DNA of 64,000 nucleotides from Roseiarcus sp963726105 (GCA_963726105.1 CAVSBJ010000004.1:434001-498000), one strand, 5' to 3'; counted from the first letter of the stretch, positions 35,657 to 45,048 are shown. Notes: generated from the letters alone by a model not told the origin. Made by a program: numbers and translations.

Positions 35657-37300
35657 TCAGTTTCCGCCCTCGAGCAGCCGGCGCGCGATCACCTGGGCCT
35701 GAATCTCCGCCGCGCCCTCGAAAATGTTGAGAATGCGCGCGTCGCAGAGGACGCGCGAGATCGGATATTCGAGCGCGAATCCGTTGCCGCCATGGATCTG
35801 AAGCGCATTGTCCGCCGCGGCCCAGGCGACGCGCGCGGCGAGCAGCTTCGCCATGCCGGCCTCGAGGTCGCAGCGTCGGCTCTCGTCCTTGGCGCGTCCA
35901 GCGAAATAGGTGATCTGGCGGGCGATGTGGATCTCGACCGCCATCATCACGAGCTTGTCGGCGACGCGGGGGAAATGGAGGATCGGCTTGCCGAACTGCA
36001 TCCGCTCCTTGGCGTAGCGAAGGCCGAGCTCGAAGGCGCATTGCGCCACGCCGACCGCCCGCGCCGCCGTCTGGATGCGCGCCGATTCGAACGTCTCCAT
36101 GAGTTGTTTGAAGCCCTGGCCCTCCACCCCCCCGAGCAGGGCGTCGGCGGGCACGCGGAAGCCGTCAAAGGCGATCTCGTATTCCTTCATGCCGCGATAG
36201 CCGAGCACTTCGATTTCGCCGCCCGACATGCCCTTGGCCGGGAATGGATCGGCGTCGGTCCCGCGCGGCTTCTCGGCCAGAAACATCGACAGGCCCCGGT
36301 AGCCGCGCTCGTCGGGGTTGGTTCGGACCAGTAACGTCATGAGGTCGGCGCGAACGGGATGCGTAATCCAGGTCTTGGCTCCGCTGACGACATAGTCATC
36401 CCCGTCCCGGGTCGCGCGGGTGCGCAAGGACGCGAGGTCGGAGCCGGTGTTGGGCTCGGTGAAGACCGCGGTCGGCAGGATCTCGCCGCTCGCGATCCTG
36501 GGCAGGTATTTCCGTTTCTGCGCCTCTGTGCCGCCGACCAGGATCAGTTCGGCTGCGATCTCGGATCGGGTGCCGAGGGAACCTACGCCAATATAGCCGC
36601 GCGACAGTTCCTCCGACACGACGCACATCGCCACCTTGCCGAGCCCCATGCCGCCATAGGCCTCCGGGATGGTGAGGCCGAAGACGCCCATCGCGCTCAG
36701 ACCCTCGATGATTTTAAGCGGGATATAGGCGTTGGCGCGATGCCAGCTTTGGGCATGCGGAACGACCTCGGCGTCGGCGAATCGGCGCATTTCGCCGCGA
36801 ATCGCCTCGAAGGTCTCGTCGAGGCCGGGGTCGCCGATCACGCCTTGCCGCGCCTCCCCAATCAAAGCGGCGAGGGCGGCGCGGTTTTCCCGCGTGTTGC
36901 CGGAGGCTATCAGCGCCTCGACGGCCTGGTTGCGAAATTGCGCGATTTGCTCGGGAGCGAGGCCAAAGTCGACGGGGCGCACGATTTCGCTCTGATTCAT
37001 CGGGATGGCGCTAAAGATCTGATCGAGATAGTCTCCGAGCCCGATGCGCGTCAGCAGCTCTTCAGTTTCGCCGAATCGGCTGTCCTCCTGCATACGGTTG
37101 GCATAGGCCGCCATTTCCTTGATCGCTTCGACATAGGTCGCAAGCCAAGCCAGCCCGTGGACGGCATGCTGTTCAGATTCGATCTTGCCAGCGCTCAGCC
37201 TGCCGTTTTCGCTCACCCGGCCGCGCATGGCGTCGAGCGCGCGGTCCATGAGGCGCCCGGCGGCGAAATGGGCCTCGCGGGCAAGGTCGTCGAGCGTCAA
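35657..37300 (-). CDS. mcd: (2S)-Methylsuccinyl-CoA dehydrogenase (ethylmalonyl-CoA pathway)
   Basis: 547 residues. Oxidises (2S)-methylsuccinyl-CoA to mesaconyl-CoA, an FAD step of the ethylmalonyl-CoA pathway that regenerates glyoxylate. The family-specific N-terminal helical domain (HAVHGLAWLATYVEAIKEMA) precedes the acyl-CoA dehydrogenase core. Conserved blocks are EELSRGYIGVGSLGTRSEIAAEL, TAVFTEPNTGSDLASLRTRA, LGYRGMKEYEIAFDGF and the catalytic-Glu region NIFEGAAEIQAQ. The start is TTG at 37300: AAGGAG lies nine bases upstream and the family begins there; no ATG is near. Diverges from yihY. Confidence 0.93.
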   Translation of the reverse strand: MTLDDLAREAHFAAGRLMDRALDAMRGRVSENGRLSAGKIESEQHAVHGLAWLATYVEAIKEMAAYANRMQEDSRFGETEELLTRIGLGDYLDQIFSAIPMNQSEIVRPVDFGLAPEQIAQFRNQAVEALIASGNTRENRAALAALIGEARQGVIGDPGLDETFEAIRGEMRRFADAEVVPHAQSWHRANAYIPLKIIEGLSAMGVFGLTIPEAYGGMGLGKVAMCVVSEELSRGYIGVGSLGTRSEIAAELILVGGTEAQKRKYLPRIASGEILPTAVFTEPNTGSDLASLRTRATRDGDDYVVSGAKTWITHPVRADLMTLLVRTNPDERGYRGLSMFLAEKPRGTDADPFPAKGMSGGEIEVLGYRGMKEYEIAFDGFRVPADALLGGVEGQGFKQLMETFESARIQTAARAVGVAQCAFELGLRYAKERMQFGKPILHFPRVADKLVMMAVEIHIARQITYFAGRAKDESRRCDLEAGMAKLLAARVAWAAADNALQIHGGNGFALEYPISRVLCDARILNIFEGAAEIQAQVIARRLLEGGN

Positions 37301-37471
37301 AAGGCGTGGCTCCTTCAGTGGGCGACGTTGCTGCGCCGCAGCATGCGTCGCTGCTTCCGCCGTTGCAATGCCTCTCCGCGCCTGTGGGGACGTGAATTCG
37401 GCCTCGCGCGGGTAGCGCTCGTCGCCGCGTCGGGCCAAAATGGCCGCTGATGCGGGGAGGGTCCAGCGGGG

Positions 37472-38314
37472 GTGAGCGCACGCCTGAAAATCATCTGGCA
37501 GGCGGCGGAGAAATTTGCCGCCGATGACGGCTGGGCGATCGCCAGCTACATCGGCCTGACGCTCCTGACCTCGTTGTTCCCTTTCCTCATTTTCGTTGCG
37601 GCGGTGGCTGGATTCTTCGGCTCCAGCGACCTGGCGCACGAGGCGGCGAAGCTCGTCTTCGCGGAATGGCCGGAGATGGTGGCGCGCCCGATTTCCGAGG
37701 AGGTCGAGCGGGTCCTGACGACCCCGCGCAGCGGCGGACTGCTGACCTTTGGCGCTGTGTTCTCCTTCTATTTCGCTTCGAGCGCCATCGAAGCGCTTCG
37801 GGTCGGGCTCAATCGCGCCTATGGTCTCATCGAACCAAGGCCCTGGTGGATGCTGAGGCTTCAGTCGCTGGGGCTGGTGCTCATCGGGTCGATCGCCTTA
37901 TTGGCCCTGGCCTTCCTGGTCGTTCTCGGGCCGTTGATCCTGGATACGCTTGGCGCTTTCTTCCCTGCGGTGGCGCAGGCGCGCGGGATTCTGACGTTTC
38001 TCCGCATCGGCATCGCGGCCCTGATGCTGGCGAGCTCGCTTATTCTCGCGCATCTCATCCTGCCGGCGCACCGGGTCGGATTTCGCGACATCCTGCCGGG
38101 CGTCGCGCTCACCTTTGTCGCCAGCATCGCTTTCGGCGAGGCCTTCGGCGCCTATTTGAGCGAGTATTTGCGCAACTACATTTCGACCTACGCGGGCCTG
38201 GCTTCGGTCATGATCGCGCTCGTCTATCTCTATTGGGTGGCGCTCTTGTTCGTCTTCGGCGGCGAGCTCAACGCGGCGATCATCAGGGCCCGCCAGACAC
38301 GGCAATTTGGCTGA
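37472..38314 (+). CDS. YihY/BrkB family inner-membrane protein
   Basis: 280 residues with six membrane helices. The start of the first helix region (DDGWAIASYIGLTLLTSLFPFLIF) and the last pair (SVMIALVYLYWVALLFVFGGELNAAI) are the conserved ends of the YihY/BrkB family. Function is not settled; members were once called ribonuclease BN by error. GTG start at 37472 follows a GGGGAGGG run. It diverges from the methylsuccinyl-CoA dehydrogenase gene and is followed by the AT-rich islet. Confidence 0.9.
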   Translation: MSARLKIIWQAAEKFAADDGWAIASYIGLTLLTSLFPFLIFVAAVAGFFGSSDLAHEAAKLVFAEWPEMVARPISEEVERVLTTPRSGGLLTFGAVFSFYFASSAIEALRVGLNRAYGLIEPRPWWMLRLQSLGLVLIGSIALLALAFLVVLGPLILDTLGAFFPAVAQARGILTFLRIGIAALMLASSLILAHLILPAHRVGFRDILPGVALTFVASIAFGEAFGAYLSEYLRNYISTYAGLASVMIALVYLYWVALLFVFGGELNAAIIRARQTRQFG

Positions 38315-38400
38315 CACGGAATCGCGTTGCGCGTTAGTTGATAGTTGGATATCTCTTATGCCCCAAGAAATCTGGCCCACGCGTAGATCAGGAGCTTACA

Positions 38401-39379
38401 TGGAGATCCACAAGATCATCATGTTTGTAGCCGCCACTAGCTTCGGGGCCCCCGCAATGTCGGCGACTTCTACTCCCTTTCTGATATCTTCGACCATTTG
38501 CCCGAAACCAACTTCGCCTTTGAGTTCGTATGAAGATCCGGCACACGTTGACCCGGAATCGCCTAAACCGATGACGGAGGACACAAAGGTCGCGAGCCTC
38601 GAAGTCAGCTCGGCTTTTGCCGCGCAGAGGGGCGGCAACGGAGTAAACTGGTGTGTGCTGTACGAAGTTAAAAACAATGGTCCGGATACGATTCCGCACT
38701 TCTATTGGCACCTAATGGCCGAAAAGTTCCAGCAGCTGAGTCCAAACGACGGTCTGCTGAGTTTCAAGATAACATTGCCACCTGGATACGAACCGACTGT
38801 AAAACCTACACAGATAAGCGGATTCAAGGGTCAGTCCATCGACACCAGAGCGTATCAACAGGCGTCCCAGGCACCAGCCGGGCGATCTCTAATTACTCTC
38901 TTGTCGCGTCGACAAATAACGGGGCTAGGTCGCCTCGGAGTGATCTCCAGTTAGAAAACGGGGGCAGTCTTCCAGAGATCGGTGCCGAATTCGCTATTAG
39001 GGGAGAAAAAATAGGTGCGACGTCGGCCGTGACCAGAGACGGCGATATCTATCATTTTACGATCAATCTGGGAAGGACTGGCAGCGAATCAATACAAGAC
39101 GTCGTCGCGCCGCTGGCTATCACCTTTGCAAAGCTCGGTTCTGATGTTCTATCGCCTTCTTCATTGTTCTCCGCATTGAAGGACTTCCAAACCTTTGAGG
39201 TGTTGCCGGCAGGAGATACATTCTCCGTAAAAAGTGATTTTCCCGCCGAGAGCATCAAGAAGGTCTATCTTATTAGACAGCCAATATTGTTCCAAGACGC
39301 AAATAAAACAAGTAAATGCTTTCTGGTTCCGACATACTCTCCTGTTGACATTCCTGAAGAGTGGTCAACTTGTAAATAA
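38401..39379 (+). pseudogene. Unknown secreted protein, interrupted by a one-base frameshift
   Basis: The first frame from ATG 38401 (AGGAG six bases before) encodes a signal peptide (MEIHKIIMFVAATSFGAPAM) and a mature region through SIDTRAYQQASQAP, then stops at 38954. The remaining coding sense continues in the next frame (YSLVASTNNGARS onward) to a stop at 39379. The join lies near 38840-38890. Together they give about 325 residues of a beta-rich extracellular protein with a Cys at each end. No family is recognised. The base composition is much more AT-rich than the rest of the window. A one-base error in the assembly would also explain the break. Confidence 0.55.
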
Positions 39380-39399
39380 CTATAGGTGGAGTTCAGAGT

Positions 39400-39813
39400 G
39401 TGACGGATCCTCCTCCGGAGAATAACATCATAGAGAAGTCAATTGCTGGATTGGCTGCTTTTGTCGTTTCTCAAATACCACCTGTAGAAGAAATAATCCG
39501 GACTGGGTACGATCCTTTTACACCTTATCAGCCCGGTATATATCACAGCGATGATAGATGGTACTTATATCTTTTGATTCCGGCAATAGTCTCGGCTCTA
39601 GCAATTTATTTGGTTCAAACCTCATCTCGAGTATTTTTTTATTTAATATTTGTTTTTTTTGGCCTCGCTGTTATTTCTATATGCCTTTATAGGTATGTTC
39701 CTGCGCAGAGTGATTTGCATTTTTGGAATTGGATATTATGGCATTGCGTAGTCGCAATTTTTATAGCGATCGTTCTGCATATATATCTGCGTTTCAGAGG
39801 ACTTGGCCCGTAG
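39400..39813 (+). CDS. Small membrane protein of unknown family
   Basis: 137 residues. A soluble N-terminal part of about 50 residues precedes three hydrophobic stretches (WYLYLLIPAIVSALAIYLV; FFYLIFVFFGLAVISICLY; WHCVVAIFIAIVLHIYL). I do not recognise it. GTG start at 39400 follows GGTGGAG by eight bases and lies 20 bases after the frameshifted secreted-protein gene, so the two were probably one operon. Composition is AT-rich (TTT/ATA-rich codons), unlike the neighbours, suggesting transfer of the pair. Confidence 0.65.
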   Translation: MTDPPPENNIIEKSIAGLAAFVVSQIPPVEEIIRTGYDPFTPYQPGIYHSDDRWYLYLLIPAIVSALAIYLVQTSSRVFFYLIFVFFGLAVISICLYRYVPAQSDLHFWNWILWHCVVAIFIAIVLHIYLRFRGLGP

Positions 39814-39922
39814 CGGGTCTTCGTTCGAGGTGATGCACCGTTTTCTCGCTGTGAGATCGGGGCGAGTCGCGCGGCTCGACCGAGGCGAATAGCACCGTTG
39901 GCGCGGGAGACCCAGTTTACAG

Positions 39923-42598
39923 ATGCCCATCCGAGTTCGCTACCCGTTTTTGAGTGGTGGAGGGGAAGCAGCCGAAATCATCGCGGGCTTCGATTGGGCG
40001 GCGACGCCGCTTGGTCCGATAGAGAACTGGCCGGCGAGCCTCAAAAACACGATTGCCCTCATTCTGCGCTCGCCGGTCCCGATCGTGACCCTGTGGGGCG
40101 AGGACGGGATCATGATCTATAACGACGGCTATTCCGGATTCGCCGGGGGGCGCCATCCTACTCTGTTCGGCTCCAAGGTCCGGGAGGGCTGGCCCGAGGT
40201 CGCCGACTTCAACGACAACATCATGAAAGTGGGGCTCGCCGGCGAGACGCTGGCCTATCGGGATTTCCCGCTTACGCTTTATCGGCATGGCGGCAAACCG
40301 GAGCAAGTCTGGCTCAATCTCGACTATTCCCCGCTCCTCGGTGAAGACGGCAGACCTGCCGGCGTCATCGCCATTGTCGTCGAAATCACGGACAAGGTGC
40401 GAATCGAGCGGGAGCTCGAGGCCGAACGCAAAAGCTTGAGGCTCATGTTCGAGCAGGCGCCCGGATTCATCGCGATGGCGACCGGCCCCGACCATCGCCT
40501 CACCATGGTGAACGAGGCCTATCGCGCCTTGGTCGCCGGTCGCGACGTCATTGGCAAAACCGTGGCCGAGGCGCTGCCGGAAGTGGTCGAGCAGGGCTTC
40601 GTCGGGTTGCTCGATCGGGTTTACGCTTCGGGCGAGCCGTATATCGGGCGCGGCGCGCCAGTTAATTTGCGACACGGTTCGGATGGCGTTCTCACCGAGC
40701 GCTATCTCGATTTCATCTACCAGCCGATCGTGGCCGATGGTGGCGCGACCACCGGCATCTTCATCCAAGGCCACGATGTCACCGAGCAGCACGAGACCGA
40801 GCGGGCGATCCGCGCCGAGTCTCGCAAGCTCGATGTCCTGAACCGCACGGGCGCAGCGCTTGCGGCCGAGCTCGACGTGGACAAGATCGTGCAGATCGTG
40901 ACCGACGCCTGCACCGAGATCGTGGAAGCTGAGTTCGGCGCCTTCTTCTACAATGTGATCAACGACAGGGGCGAGAGCTACATGCTCTACGCCCTCTCTG
41001 GCGTGTCGAGGGAGCACTTCGACAAGTTTCCCATGCCGCGCAACACAGCTGTGTTCGAACCGACCTTCAGGGGCGCTGGCGTCGTCCGCTCCGATGACAT
41101 CCGCAAAGACCCTCGTTACGGCAAGAGCGATCCCCATTACGGGATGCCCAAAGGACATTTGCCGGTGCGGAGCTATCTCGCCGTGCCGGTCACCTCGCGA
41201 TCCGGCGGGGTGATCGGCGGACTTTTTTTCGGACACGCCGAGCCGGCCAAGTTTATCGAGGAGCACGAGGAGCTTCTGGTTGGCATTGCCGGCCAGGCCG
41301 CCACGGCCATCGACAACGCCCGTCTGTACCAGGCGGCGGAGCGCGAGGTGGCGGAGCGGCGCCGGGCCGAAGAAGCGCTTCAGGTTTTGAACAACACGCT
41401 CGAGCAGCGGGTTCTCGATGAGGTCTACGCCCGGTCCAAAGTCGAGGAACAACTCCGCCAGATCCAGAAGATGGAGGCGGTGGGGCAGCTCACCGGCGGC
41501 ATCGCGCACGACTTCAACAATATGCTCGCCGTCATCATGGGCGGTCTTAGCCTTCTGCAGCGCAAGCTGGCGCGCGGCGAGACCGACGTCGAGCGGTTCG
41601 TCGACGGCGCCATGGACGGCGCCCAGCGCGCGGCGACGCTGACTCAACGGCTTTTGGCGTTTTCTCGTCAGCAGCCGCTTTCACCCGAGCCTCTGATCAT
41701 CAACAAGCTGGTCGCCGGGATGAGCGAGCTCCTTGACCGGACGCTTGGCGAGCAGGTCAAGGTCGAGACCGTGCTCGCCGCGGGTCTCTGGCAGGTCAAA
41801 GCGGACCCGGCGCAACTTGAGAACGCGATCCTCAATCTCGCCGTCAACGCGCGTGATGCAATGCCGGGCGGGGGCAGGCTCACCATCGAGACCTTGAACG
41901 CTTTTGTCGATGACGCTTACGCCCAGGAATACGCGATCGAGACCGGGCAATATGTTCTCATCGCGGTTGCCGATACCGGCACCGGCATGGCGCCGGAGGT
42001 GATCGCAAAGGCTTTCGACCCCTTCTTCACGACCAAAGGCGCCGGAAAGGGGACGGGTCTGGGCTTGAGCCAGGTGTATGGCTTCGTTCGCCAGTCCGGG
42101 GGCCACGTCAAAATCTACTCTGAGCTGGGAGTAGGGACGTCGGTGAAGATTTATCTGCCGCGCCTCTACGGCGAAGCCGCGGCGACGGAGCAGGCGAAGC
42201 GCCTTGCCACCATCCACCGCGGCCTGCGGAGCGAAATCATCCTTGTCGTCGAGGATGAGGAACGTGTGCGCGCATTGTCTGTCGAAGCCTTGCGGGAGCT
42301 CGGTTACAGCGTCGTCGAGGCCTCTGGTCCACGCCAAGCGTTGCGTCTGCTCGACGAGGGCCGGCAGGTAACCCTGTTGTTTACCGACGTCGTCATGCCG
42401 GACATGTCGGGGCGACAACTGGCCGATCGCGCGCGCGGAAAACAGCCAAACCTCAAGGTGCTCTATACGACGGGCTATACGCGCAACGCCATCGTGCACA
42501 ACGGGATGCTCGACCCCGGCACCAATCTCCTGACCAAGCCGTTCAGCATCGAGGAACTCGCCGCGAAGGTTCGCAAGATCCTCGACGACGGGCCGTAA
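39923..42598 (+). CDS. Hybrid sensor histidine kinase (PAS-PAS-GAF-HisKA-ATPase-REC)
   Basis: 891 residues, no membrane helix, so a cytosolic sensor. PAS-like domains lie at about 25-160 and 170-295, and a GAF domain at about 305-470. A coiled coil leads to the phosphoacceptor His529 in GGIAHDFNNML. The ATPase domain at about 590-750 has NLAVNARDAM, DTGTGM and GTGLGLSQV. The C-terminal receiver domain (772-890) has Asp822 in LLFTDVVMPD and a Lys in LTKPF. The signal is unknown; GAF and PAS domains suit small ligands or redox/light cofactors. GGAG lies upstream of the ATG, with long spacing. Confidence 0.93.
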   Translation: MPIRVRYPFLSGGGEAAEIIAGFDWAATPLGPIENWPASLKNTIALILRSPVPIVTLWGEDGIMIYNDGYSGFAGGRHPTLFGSKVREGWPEVADFNDNIMKVGLAGETLAYRDFPLTLYRHGGKPEQVWLNLDYSPLLGEDGRPAGVIAIVVEITDKVRIERELEAERKSLRLMFEQAPGFIAMATGPDHRLTMVNEAYRALVAGRDVIGKTVAEALPEVVEQGFVGLLDRVYASGEPYIGRGAPVNLRHGSDGVLTERYLDFIYQPIVADGGATTGIFIQGHDVTEQHETERAIRAESRKLDVLNRTGAALAAELDVDKIVQIVTDACTEIVEAEFGAFFYNVINDRGESYMLYALSGVSREHFDKFPMPRNTAVFEPTFRGAGVVRSDDIRKDPRYGKSDPHYGMPKGHLPVRSYLAVPVTSRSGGVIGGLFFGHAEPAKFIEEHEELLVGIAGQAATAIDNARLYQAAEREVAERRRAEEALQVLNNTLEQRVLDEVYARSKVEEQLRQIQKMEAVGQLTGGIAHDFNNMLAVIMGGLSLLQRKLARGETDVERFVDGAMDGAQRAATLTQRLLAFSRQQPLSPEPLIINKLVAGMSELLDRTLGEQVKVETVLAAGLWQVKADPAQLENAILNLAVNARDAMPGGGRLTIETLNAFVDDAYAQEYAIETGQYVLIAVADTGTGMAPEVIAKAFDPFFTTKGAGKGTGLGLSQVYGFVRQSGGHVKIYSELGVGTSVKIYLPRLYGEAAATEQAKRLATIHRGLRSEIILVVEDEERVRALSVEALRELGYSVVEASGPRQALRLLDEGRQVTLLFTDVVMPDMSGRQLADRARGKQPNLKVLYTTGYTRNAIVHNGMLDPGTNLLTKPFSIEELAAKVRKILDDGP

Positions 42599-42605
42599 AC
42601 GGTTC

Positions 42606-43292
42606 TCACAATCCCCGCGCCTTGAAGTACTTCAACAGTGTCCAGACGGCGGCCTGCTGTTCATCGTCCATCTCATTCAAGTCGAGGTGGGTGAGAAGGA
42701 TTTCTGACGGCTTCCTGCCCTCGAAGGGGGACAGGGGCGCTTGAGGCGGCGAAGCTCCCGCCTCGAACTCCCTTATCGGTGAATGCGCAGACGCAGGCTT
42801 TGCGGGCTTTCTGTGCGGCGTCAGAGCTCGCGGCTTCCGGCCCTTGAGGACGCGGCCGCTTATCCTCACGCCCGCATCCTTCGCCGCATAGAGAAAAAAC
42901 GTCACGCACTTCTGGACGACGGCGTCAGCGGCCGGAAACGCCTTTCTGAAGGTCCCGCTGAAGTGGGACGGGGTCGCGGTTTCGAGGTCGATTGCGAACA
43001 TCGGCGCGTAGTCATGCCTGAGCAGCTCCAAAAACGTCGAGGACCAAGCGCCTGTCCCGTGCGCTTTCACGAGCCCCTTGAGGCGCTCGGTCGGACGTCC
43101 ATCGTCCTCGATGAGGCCGAGGAACCGAAGCGCGTGCATGAGCTGAGTGCCGACGACGCCTGAAAAGCGCGTCAGCACGCTGCGGTCGATGCGCGACGGA
43201 ACGCCGTGTTCGTGAAGCTCCTCGATGAAGGTCTTGAACGTTCGGTACGACGTATACGGCGGCGTTCCCGACGACCTCGTCCGCTCGAGCAT
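42606..43292 (-). CDS. DUF5343-domain protein
   Basis: 228 residues from ATG 43292 (GGGAG upstream). Residues 8-70 (PPYTSYRTFKTFIEEL; PSRIDRSVLTRFSG; LMHALRFLGLIEDDG) match DUF5343, a helical domain. Residues 70-130 have no clear relatives, then a basic Pro/Arg stretch (RVLKGRKPRALTPHRKPAKP) and an acidic C-terminus (LDLNEMDDEQQAAVW) follow. The domain looks like a winged-helix DNA-binding type; function is not known. The gene is convergent with the hybrid kinase and diverges from the GcrA-like gene across an AT-rich region. Confidence 0.78.
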   Translation of the reverse strand: MLERTRSSGTPPYTSYRTFKTFIEELHEHGVPSRIDRSVLTRFSGVVGTQLMHALRFLGLIEDDGRPTERLKGLVKAHGTGAWSSTFLELLRHDYAPMFAIDLETATPSHFSGTFRKAFPAADAVVQKCVTFFLYAAKDAGVRISGRVLKGRKPRALTPHRKPAKPASAHSPIREFEAGASPPQAPLSPFEGRKPSEILLTHLDLNEMDDEQQAAVWTLLKYFKARGL

Positions 43293-43429
43293 TACGATCT
43301 CCCGGCGGTTCGGAACGCCGCGCCCCGTATTCCGCACAAGGGGGGCACTATACCGTATTTATGGTCCCAGTAGGACTATTCCAAATGGGCGATTGCAGCC
43401 TGATTCGTTTTTTTAAGATGCTGAAGAAA

Positions 43430-43445
43430 TTGGAAATTCTTCCAA
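43430..43445. promoter_or_regulatory. Nested inverted repeats upstream of the GcrA-like gene
   Basis: TTGGAA-ATTC-TTCCAA (43430-43445) overlaps a second repeat GAAGAA (43423-43428) / TTCTTC (43437-43442). The stretch is AT-rich and lies 115 bases before the start of the GcrA-like gene. It could be an operator or a small hairpin; I cannot name a binder. Confidence 0.4.
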
Positions 43446-43559
43446 AAGTGTTGGGCCGCGGGGGCTCCGACGTCTCGGCTTCCGCCTAGGACAAGAATAT
43501 CCGCCTATCAAACCATTCCGCGGCTGGGACGCCGCAGCGACAACCATTGGAGCACGCCC

Positions 43560-44135
43560 ATGCTGTGGACCGCCGACGCAGTCGAGGACCTCAAGAAGCT
43601 CGCTCTCGAGGGAAAGAGCGCAAGCCACATCTCGGCGGCGCTCGGCGTCGGCTCCCGCAACGCTGTCATTGGCAAAGCGAGCCGGATCGGGATCAAGCTC
43701 AGCGGCGGCGGACCCGGCTCTTCACGCGGCAAAACGCCCTCTCCCGTCGGTCGATCCCGATGGGCGACGGCTTCTTTCACACGGCGCATCGCCGACAACT
43801 CTGGCTCCGTCGCGGCCCTCGCTCACAACCCTCGCGCCGTTCGCGGGTCAGCGCCCGGGGAGCGGGAGGGCAAACGAGCGGCGTGGACGATCGGCGAAGC
43901 CGAGATTGGGGAGATGCGACGGGTAAGGTTCGAGGAAATGCACGAATCCGCCTGCCGTTGGCCGCTCGGCGATCCCAGAAGCGGGGAATTCGCCTATTGC
44001 GGGCTCACGCCGGCCGAAGGGCAATCCTATTGCGCCGGCCATTGCCGCATGGCCTACCGTTCGGGGCAGCCGAGACCGATTGCGCGGGAGCGACACAAGC
44101 TCCGCGCCATCGGAAGTTCATGGCGGCTTTCGTGA
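43560..44135 (+). CDS. GcrA-family cell-cycle regulator, paralogue
   Basis: 191 residues. The N-terminal DNA-binding part (MLWTADAVEDLKKLALEGKSAS; SRNAVIGKASRIGIKL) and the C-terminal CRWPLGDP, CGLTPAEGQSYC and HCRMAY segment match GcrA. In alphaproteobacteria GcrA recruits sigma70 at methylated GANTC promoters. Its HTH reads GVGSRNAVIGKASRIGIKL, whereas canonical GcrA has GVTRNAVIGKVHRLGL; I take this as a diverged paralogue. The middle is Ser/Arg/Gly-rich. A GGAGCAC site lies before the ATG. The end overlaps the convergent methyltransferase gene by 18 bases. Confidence 0.85.
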   Translation: MLWTADAVEDLKKLALEGKSASHISAALGVGSRNAVIGKASRIGIKLSGGGPGSSRGKTPSPVGRSRWATASFTRRIADNSGSVAALAHNPRAVRGSAPGEREGKRAAWTIGEAEIGEMRRVRFEEMHESACRWPLGDPRSGEFAYCGLTPAEGQSYCAGHCRMAYRSGQPRPIARERHKLRAIGSSWRLS

Positions 44136-45047
44136 AGTGCTGAACACGAAGATCAGGCCTGGCGCATCAGCGCCTCCTTCCCGCCGCGTCGAAGCGGATT
44201 GGACGAGCAGCGGCTGCAAGCCGACCTCGCGCGCCGACGTCTCGACATAGGACCGGCTGTGAGCAAAGCGCATCGCCGGCTCAAGCTTGAACCCATCGCC
44301 CTCGCAAGTTTCGACCGAAAACGCGAACAGGCCGTGCGCGCTCAGCGCCGTCGCGACGGCGGCGAAGAGAGGCGCGAGGTCGCCGACATAAACGAGCGCG
44401 TCCGCGGCGACGACGAGATCAAAGACGCCAGGCGGCTCGCGCCCGAGCATCGCCGCCGCGTCGTCGACCGCGAGCCGATCATAGAGGCCGCGCAGCCGCG
44501 CTTTGGCGATCATGGCTGCCGAGAGGTCGACCCCGGCCAGATGGTCGGCGCGGCCTCGCAGCGCCTCGCCCATGAGGCCCGTGCCGCAGCCGAGGTCGAG
44601 GACCGAGGCGAAGCGGCGGTCCGATGCAACCGCGCCCAGGGCCTCGGCGATGAGGGCAGGGGCGCGATAGCCGAGATTTTGTGTGAGATGCTTGTCGAAG
44701 CGTGGCGCGTAGTCGTCGAAGAGCCTCGTGACATAGGCCCGCGGCAGCGCGGCGGGCGCCTTGGCTCGCCCGATCAGCGCGAGCCGGGCTATCGCGCCTT
44801 GCGCGTCGGCGGGATCGGCGACGAGCGTCTCACGAAAGGCCCGAGCCGCGGCATCGAGGTCGCCGAGCTTCTCCCGCGCTTCCCCAAGCGCGAACCAGGC
44901 CGCCGCCCAGTTTGGCGCGCGCTCGAGCGCCTGCTCGAACAGGTCCGCCGCCGCGCTCAGGTCGCCCTCTTCAACGGCGGCTTTGGCGTAGGCGAAGCGG
45001 CGTTCGGCGATGAGGTCGCCCGATGCAAGCGGATCGCGCGTCACCAC
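44118..45047 (-). CDS. TPR-fused class I SAM-dependent methyltransferase
   Basis: 309 residues. Two tetratricopeptide-like repeats (about 20-85: AAVEEGDLSAAADLFEQALE; AWFALGEAREKLGDLDAAAR) precede a Rossmann methyltransferase domain with motif I VLDLGCGTGLMG at about 149-160 and FDLVVAADALVYVGDL further on. It resembles the NodS/UbiE-like type. The substrate is unknown. The start is GTG at 45047, one base after the stop of the dehydrogenase gene (45049), so the two are tightly coupled. Its end overlaps the GcrA-like gene. Confidence 0.87.
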   Translation of the reverse strand: MVTRDPLASGDLIAERRFAYAKAAVEEGDLSAAADLFEQALERAPNWAAAWFALGEAREKLGDLDAAARAFRETLVADPADAQGAIARLALIGRAKAPAALPRAYVTRLFDDYAPRFDKHLTQNLGYRAPALIAEALGAVASDRRFASVLDLGCGTGLMGEALRGRADHLAGVDLSAAMIAKARLRGLYDRLAVDDAAAMLGREPPGVFDLVVAADALVYVGDLAPLFAAVATALSAHGLFAFSVETCEGDGFKLEPAMRFAHSRSYVETSAREVGLQPLLVQSASTRREGGADAPGLIFVFSTSRKPP

Positions 45048-45048
45048 G

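Noticed and set aside
35603..37450. Long plus-strand frames opposite the methylsuccinyl-CoA dehydrogenase gene
   Set aside because: They are shadows of the dehydrogenase, which has catalytic motifs over its whole length.
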